This document shows positions 31,125-35,430 of a DNA stretch of 35,430 nt, piece after piece (positions within the stretch are counted from its first letter, which is position 1; every line of letters starts with the position of its first letter). Location: positions 1-35,430 of the forward strand of contig JAVBUR010000117.1 of NCBI GenBank assembly GCA_031555145.1. Reading direction: 5' to 3'. The notes beneath the pieces are model-generated. The model was not told where the DNA came from. It was given only the letters and a program-made list of their open reading frames with translations, and searched no databases. The DNA comes from JAJDIA01 sp031555145 (GTDB lineage: Bacteria > Bacteroidota > Bacteroidia > Bacteroidales > Tannerellaceae). A program made the position numbers and the translations under genes.

Positions 31125-33464
31125 TTACATCACAAAAGGGTTCGTCTTCACATACGCCTTATATCCTTTGATCATGCCGGGGAATCCTTCTTCGGCACGG
31201 GGCAGGTAGCGGAAACCGGAGATCGTCTGTTCTTCTCCCAGGTCGATCACGACCTGATGGGGGTATTTGTCTCCCCGCTTCGTACTCCAATAGGTTGACT
31301 CCTGCAGGTCGTATATTTTGTCGGCCGTAGCATTAGACCAGTAGGTATTTTCACTATCCGCATACGCGATCTTCCAACGCAGGCGCGGGAGTGGTTTGCC
31401 CGCTTCATCCAGCAGGTAAAACTCAGCCATGGCGGCGTTGTCTTTTCCATCCTGCGCATCCAGTGCTTCGAGGCAGAAATAACGTCCTTTGGCCATGCTG
31501 CCAAAGTTCACTTCCTGCCAGCCGTTACCGGGTTTCAACGCGCCGCTTGCCACCGGTTTCTCCCCTTTCAGATTCAGGTGCTGTCCTTCGGTGCGATGGG
31601 TAGACGGTGCCTCTGCATGTAGCATATCGAGAATCGGCTGGTTCAGCCCTTTCACCACCGCCTGTTCCGGTCCTAACAGGTCCAGCACAATGATTTCGTT
31701 TTTGCCTTTCTTCAACCAGCATCCGGGCATGAACAAGGTCTGTTGCGGTCCTATTTTCCAGAAACGGCCCATCGCCTTTCCGTTGACCCACACCATGCCT
31801 TTCCCCCATGTCTGCATATCGAGGAACACATCACCCACCTGATCCAGGTTGAACGTGGTACGATAATAAGCGGGCCCGTCCAGTTTCTCGCCGGCAGCAT
31901 ATTTCTTTTCCTTCACGAAGGCATAGTCGACGGGGAAACTGTAGACTTCCCAGTTCTTCAATTCCCGTCTGTCCGTTTCGGTGAGTAGTTCTACTTTAGT
32001 TGTGATTCCTTTACGGTCGTGGATCGCCACATCGAAATTGACACGCCCCATGGCCTCTATCAGAATATCCAAACGAGTTCCTTCCGCCAGTGCCGGCAGC
32101 ACAACCGAGTTCTGGTCGCGGCGACGGTCGAGACGGGCTAACAGTTTCCCATCGGCATAGACCTGTGCCCAGTCGTGTACTTCGTCGATGAATAAGGTGG
32201 TGCCTTCCTGTACGGCCGGTAAAGTGGTCCGGTATAAAACCGTTCCCCAACCCTGGTCGAACTGTTCGATCGGCTGGATATCTACCGAAGTCTGCGGCGT
32301 CGGCAGGTTGTCGAAAAGCGGAGTCATTTCGCTTACCGTGAATGCAGGTATTTCAATCACCGGAAAAGCAGCCGGTACTTCCGGTATCACCTGGCCCGAA
32401 TCGGCATATTGGGTCAGTAATTCACGCAGCTTATAATATTTCGGAGTTGCCCAACCGGCTTCACTGATCGGGGCATCGTAGTCGTACGAACTACACATGG
32501 CCGAATAAGACGGACTATTCGCTCCACCCCAATGGCCGAAAGTGGTTCCCCCATGCGTCATATAGAGGGAGAAAGAGATATTCCGGTCCAGCATATCCTT
32601 GATGCCGGATACCATCGTTTCGGCATCGCGGGTTTCGTGTTTGCGTCCCCAATGGTCGAACCATCCGCTCCAGAACTCGCTACACATCAGCGGGGCATCC
32701 GGACGGGCTTCTTTCAGCTTTTTGAACTGGTCGTCGATATTGGCGCCTGTCCCGAAATTGATTGTCCAGACAAGGTCGTCCAGGCCGTTCAGTTGGAACG
32801 TGGAGCTCCAGTCGCACTGGAATAAGGGAACATCTGTAAAACCGGCGTTTTTCACAATGTCGCGTATATTGGCAATATAGGCTTTGTCGACGGCATACGC
32901 CCCATATTCGTTCTCCACCTGCACCATGATGATATTCCCTCCACGGGTGACCTGGAGATCGGCCAGTTGTTTCCCGATTTCGTTCATGAACAAGGCTGTC
33001 CGTTCGAGGAAATACGGGTCGTTCGTGCGGAGTTGTACGTCCTTCTTCTTCAACAACCACCAGGGCAGTCCTCCCATCTCCCATTCCGAACATACATACG
33101 GACCGGGACGCAACATGATATACATGCCATGTTTCTGGGCCAAGCGGCAGAAAGCAGCTACGTCGTTTTGTCCGGTAAAGTCGAATACGCCCGGTGTCTG
33201 TTCGTGGATATTCCAGAAGGCGTAAATGCAGATGGTATTCATCCCAAGGGCCTTGCACATCTGGATACGATGTTCCCAATATTCGGCCGGGATACGGGTG
33301 TAATGTATTTCCGCCGCTTTGATGACGATCGGTTTCCCATCCAGCAGGAAGGCTTCCTTTCCGATGGAGAAGGCCTGTTTTTTGCCTGGTTTCGAATCAC
33401 ATGCCGATAACCCAATCACACAAAGGGCGATCAACAGCAGTAAAAATTTGTTTGTGTTTTTCAT
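31125..33464 (-). CDS. GH35 beta-galactosidase lipoprotein with C-terminal F5/8-type (CBM32-like) domain
   Basis: A 779-residue glycosidase. The lipobox LSAC places the lipidated cysteine at 22. The TIM barrel runs from about 35 to 350, with RPGPYVCSEWEMGGLPWWL at 119-137, acid/base E186 in VQVENEYG and nucleophile E263 in CSEFWSGWFDHWG. Beta-sandwich domains with GVNLGRYW-like sequence (VWVNGKAMGRFWKIGPQQTL) follow, and the last 140 residues form a discoidin-type domain (YWSNATADKIYDLQESTYWSTKRGDKYPHQVVIDLG). It removes terminal beta-galactose outside the cytoplasm. All catalytic residues are intact. It has its own -7 element 50 bp upstream; a sulfatase gene lies directly upstream. Confidence 0.93.
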   Translation of the reverse strand: MKNTNKFLLLLIALCVIGLSACDSKPGKKQAFSIGKEAFLLDGKPIVIKAAEIHYTRIPAEYWEHRIQMCKALGMNTICIYAFWNIHEQTPGVFDFTGQNDVAAFCRLAQKHGMYIMLRPGPYVCSEWEMGGLPWWLLKKKDVQLRTNDPYFLERTALFMNEIGKQLADLQVTRGGNIIMVQVENEYGAYAVDKAYIANIRDIVKNAGFTDVPLFQCDWSSTFQLNGLDDLVWTINFGTGANIDDQFKKLKEARPDAPLMCSEFWSGWFDHWGRKHETRDAETMVSGIKDMLDRNISFSLYMTHGGTTFGHWGGANSPSYSAMCSSYDYDAPISEAGWATPKYYKLRELLTQYADSGQVIPEVPAAFPVIEIPAFTVSEMTPLFDNLPTPQTSVDIQPIEQFDQGWGTVLYRTTLPAVQEGTTLFIDEVHDWAQVYADGKLLARLDRRRDQNSVVLPALAEGTRLDILIEAMGRVNFDVAIHDRKGITTKVELLTETDRRELKNWEVYSFPVDYAFVKEKKYAAGEKLDGPAYYRTTFNLDQVGDVFLDMQTWGKGMVWVNGKAMGRFWKIGPQQTLFMPGCWLKKGKNEIIVLDLLGPEQAVVKGLNQPILDMLHAEAPSTHRTEGQHLNLKGEKPVASGALKPGNGWQEVNFGSMAKGRYFCLEALDAQDGKDNAAMAEFYLLDEAGKPLPRLRWKIAYADSENTYWSNATADKIYDLQESTYWSTKRGDKYPHQVVIDLGEEQTISGFRYLPRAEEGFPGMIKGYKAYVKTNPFVM

Positions 33465-33514
33465 GAAGATGATGTTATATCACTGTTGTTTGACTATACT
33501 AATCTATACTTGGC

Positions 33515-33522
33515 CAAAGATA
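33515..33522 (-). promoter_or_regulatory. Putative -7 element for the GH35 gene
   Basis: On the minus strand TATCTTTG matches TAnnTTTG, 50 bp before the ATG, within the 79-bp gap to the sulfatase gene. CTATACT repeats at 33494-33500 and 33504-33510 (10-bp period, plus strand) lie in the predicted leader. Confidence 0.45.
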
Positions 33523-33543
33523 GGCAAATAACGTCAACCTCGA

Positions 33544-35031
33544 TCAGGGAACGTCATTTTTGTAACCTTGTTTCACCTGTATGGATAATTCATGGACGAT
33601 GTCGGGATACGCTAACGTCATATTGTGTAATTCGGAAGGATCGGTTGAGAGGTCGTACAGTTCTGCCGGATGGCAGGTATACGAAGGGATGAACTTCCAG
33701 TTTCCTTTTCGGATAGCAATTTGTCCGGCATTATTTTGTGTCATGATATATTCACGATATAAAGGGGCATCCGGGGTATTGAAAAGGACGGAACCGTTTT
33801 TACTGTCATTACATGCTTCTTTCGTGATTGGCATAGCCAGTATACCGGCAAAGGTCGCAAGCATATCCAGGTAGGAGAAGGGTTGGTTTTGCACAAAAGG
33901 TGTGCCGATCTGCTGTGGCCATGAGCAGATGAATGGTACTCGTGTGCCTCCTTCATTGAGTGAATACTTTTCACCTCGCAGGCCTCCGAAAGGATCATGT
34001 CCATTGAGATGTTCCAATGCCCCATCCTGATATCCTTCTTTCACCATGGGGCCATTGTCGCTGGTTATAATAATCAGGGTATTCTCATAGATCCCGTTTC
34101 TTTTCAATGATTTCACAATTTCAGCGACACAGTAGTCGAATTCTTCTACCACGTCACCATATATGCCGGCTTCTGATTTTCCTTTGAACGCAGGCGAAGG
34201 AACGCGGGGCTCGTGTGCATTATGGGTGGCATAATAGAGGAAGAAAGGCTTACTTGCCTGGCTGTCGATATACGAAATGGCTTTGTCCAACAGGTGTTGC
34301 GCCATTTCTTCATCGTGCCATCGGGCCTCGTTTCCGCCCGACATCCAGCCGATACGGCTGATGCCATTGATAATGGTAGCGTCGTGTCCGGAATGGGGTT
34401 TGAGTGTTAGTAGCTCCGGATTTTCTTTGCCGGTAAGATCATTCCCGACTTTTTGTTTGTAAGAAACGTGTATCGGGTCTTGTAGATTGAGTTTGTCAAC
34501 CTTGTCGTTTGCAATAAACACACAGGGTACCCGATCGTTTGTTGCCGGGAAATAATAGGCATAATCAAATCCGATCGCCAATGGCCCTACCGGTATACTT
34601 CCGTTAAAATCTACGGGAGAACCTGCTTTGCCCAGTCCCAGATGCCATTTGCCTACCAAACCGGTATGGTATCCGGCCTTCTGCAAAAAACCAGGGAGTG
34701 TCTGTTGGGCCGGATCGATCGTTAAAGGAGCATCGGCCGGTAAAATACCTACATTTTTCCTCCAGGCATATGCTCCGGTCAATAAGGCATACCTGGAAGG
34801 GGAAGAGGTGGAGGCCGGTGCATAGGCATTTGTAAACCGGATACCATTTGCTGCTAACCCGTCTACTGCCGGTGTTTTTATTTTGACGGCTCCGTAACAG
34901 CCAAGGTCATTGTATCCGATATCATCCGCGAGTATAAAGACAATATTCGGGAGCGCCTTGTTTTGCGCCATGGCTGTTACACCTGCGCCTCCGGCCAGTA
35001 AAAAAGGGACAATCATTGCTTTATGCTTCAT
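33544..35031 (-). CDS. S-type sulfatase (S1 family)
   Basis: A 495-residue secreted sulfatase with a signal peptide (about 1-22, AMA|Q). Metal ligands D36-D37 are in LADDIGYND. The maturation motif SSPSR is at 76-80, so the catalytic formylglycine must come from S76 rather than cysteine; such sites need an anaerobic radical-SAM maturase (anSME), not encoded here. GKWHLG and the second metal site in ITSDNGP are present, and the sub-domain ends with QIAIRKGNWKFI...AELYDLSTDPSELHN. It should remove sulfate esters from a carbohydrate; the S1 subfamily and position specificity are not deducible by eye. It lies 79 bp upstream of GH35; its upstream region carries a five-unit CAACA/TGTTG array. Confidence 0.92.
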   Translation of the reverse strand: MKHKAMIVPFLLAGGAGVTAMAQNKALPNIVFILADDIGYNDLGCYGAVKIKTPAVDGLAANGIRFTNAYAPASTSSPSRYALLTGAYAWRKNVGILPADAPLTIDPAQQTLPGFLQKAGYHTGLVGKWHLGLGKAGSPVDFNGSIPVGPLAIGFDYAYYFPATNDRVPCVFIANDKVDKLNLQDPIHVSYKQKVGNDLTGKENPELLTLKPHSGHDATIINGISRIGWMSGGNEARWHDEEMAQHLLDKAISYIDSQASKPFFLYYATHNAHEPRVPSPAFKGKSEAGIYGDVVEEFDYCVAEIVKSLKRNGIYENTLIIITSDNGPMVKEGYQDGALEHLNGHDPFGGLRGEKYSLNEGGTRVPFICSWPQQIGTPFVQNQPFSYLDMLATFAGILAMPITKEACNDSKNGSVLFNTPDAPLYREYIMTQNNAGQIAIRKGNWKFIPSYTCHPAELYDLSTDPSELHNMTLAYPDIVHELSIQVKQGYKNDVP

Positions 35032-35074
35032 ATCCGTTCTAAAATAAGGTTTATACTACGACTTAATCAGAGGT

Positions 35075-35180
35075 AAAACAACATCTAGATGTCGTTGTCA
35101 CAGCATCTGGATGTTGATGCCTACAACGCCTACATGCTACTGTTACAACATCTAGACGCTGTTGGAACAGCATCTAGATG
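35075..35180. repeat. Five-unit array of 22-bp palindromic repeats (CAACA-N6-TGTTG)
   Basis: CTAGATG-type cores lie at 35085, 35107, 35130, 35152 and 35174, a period of 22, 23, 22 and 22 bp. The first unit reads CAACATCTAGATGTCGTTG; the third is the most diverged (CAACGCCTACATGCTACTG). The gene-proximal edge AAAACAAC is shared with the arrays at 8852 and 23155. The array begins 44 bp upstream of the sulfatase start codon. Confidence 0.85.
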
Positions 35181-35200
35181 TGTCAAAAGTCCGAAGGTGT

Positions 35201-35220
35201 GCTTGCGATTCCCCTCTTGC
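35201..35220. repeat. 20-bp stretch shared with the 4.25-kb inverted repeat
   Basis: GCTTGCGATTCCCCTCTTGC here equals positions 4252-4258 joined directly to 4281-4293. The copy at 4.25 kb has 22 extra bases, the arm tip, between the two halves. Confidence 0.6.
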
Positions 35221-35303
35221 TACTCTTTATACACATCTTTTCAGCTAACGTGTAAGTGTATTCAGCTCCCCGCCTTGAAAGCTACTCTCTATACACATCT
35301 TTT
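35219..35303. repeat. Direct repeat pair, 23 bp
   Basis: Bases 35219-35241 and 35281-35303 are identical except for one T/C change (GCTACTCTYTATACACATC plus TTTT), 62 bp apart. Function unknown. Confidence 0.7.
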
Positions 35304-35343
35304 GATGCGTGTATGGGGCTAACTCGAAGTCACGATAGAGAAA

Positions 35344-35392
35344 ATGCCCCGTCAGGGGTATCGTGTTCGTAGCCAGGGGTGTAAGCCCCTGG
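35344..35392. repeat. Two adjacent GC-rich hairpins
   Basis: CCCC-GTCA-GGGG occupies about 35347-35358, and CCAGGGG-N6-CCCCTGG occupies 35373-35392. A third (GCCGC-GTCA-GCGG) appears to start at the window end. Together they suggest a structured or repetitive element that continues outside. Confidence 0.55.
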
Positions 35393-35430
35393 ATAGGCGA
35401 TTGATTGGTGTTTTTGTGCCGCGTCAGCGG

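Larger units (their letters stand above)
35032..35430. other. Intergenic region rich in repeats, running off the window
   Basis: No gene is supported in these 399 bp. They contain the five-unit palindromic array, the 20-bp stretch shared with the 4.25-kb inverted repeat, a 23-bp direct repeat and several short GC-rich hairpins up to the window end. No clear TAnnTTTG element is found for the sulfatase gene. Confidence 0.6.

Noticed and set aside
35089..35322. 77-codon open frame at the right edge
   Set aside because: Its first part is only the translated 22-bp array, and the remainder covers other repeats; no start context or domain.

Overview
The window looks like a chromosomal segment of a gut-type Bacteroidales, possibly a Parabacteroides relative (genus inferred only from gene content and style). 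The signs are a SusC/SusD pair, a one-polypeptide hybrid two-component regulator, promoter -7 elements of the Bacteroidetes form TAnnTTTG, an S-type sulfatase and many lipoprotein glycosidases. No tRNA, rRNA, CRISPR array, transposase or prophage gene is visible.

Left part (1-7.9 kb, + strand): a tandem palindromic repeat at the window edge, a GroES-like protein, then a compact operon. The operon encodes the two subunits of an NfnAB/SudAB-type flavin and iron-sulfur oxidoreductase followed by a secreted NamZ-type exo-N-acetylmuramidase. A 28-bp-stem inverted repeat, a BtuB-like TonB-dependent receptor and a secreted GLUG-repeat protein follow.

Central part (7.9-23.1 kb, - strand): a polysaccharide utilization locus (PUL). 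Read in transcription order it holds the hybrid regulator (19001-23104), susC, susD, a twin-arginine-signal aldo/keto reductase, a DUF2264/GH154 protein, a secreted VOC protein, a GH88 unsaturated glucuronyl hydrolase and a hydroxypyruvate-isomerase-like TIM-barrel protein. This suggests import of a uronic-acid-containing glycan with periplasmic removal of beta-glucuronate and of lyase-generated unsaturated uronate. No polysaccharide lyase and no SusE/F-like protein is present in the window. A pair of 14-bp direct repeats with a 21-bp period sits just above the susC -7 element and is a good candidate operator for the AraC-type domain of the regulator.

Right part (23.3-35.4 kb): an RmlD-like reductase with a porin-like barrel gene, a divergent TrpB2 gene, a small outer-membrane barrel protein, a DUF2461 protein, a patatin/Omp85 autotransporter, a GH35 beta-galactosidase and an S-type sulfatase. 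The last two may serve the same or a related glycan.

The most unusual signal is a family of 22-bp-period palindromic arrays (CAACA-N6-TGTTG, inverted half-sites 11 bp apart). Six units lie upstream of the PUL regulator, five upstream of the sulfatase, and one at the TIM-barrel gene. The one-unit site carries both outer flanks of the six-unit array, as if the same element had collapsed to a single unit, and it lies at exactly the same distance from its start codon. An array at 1-82 has unrelated sequence (GTTTCA/TGAAAC) but the same 11/22-bp geometry.
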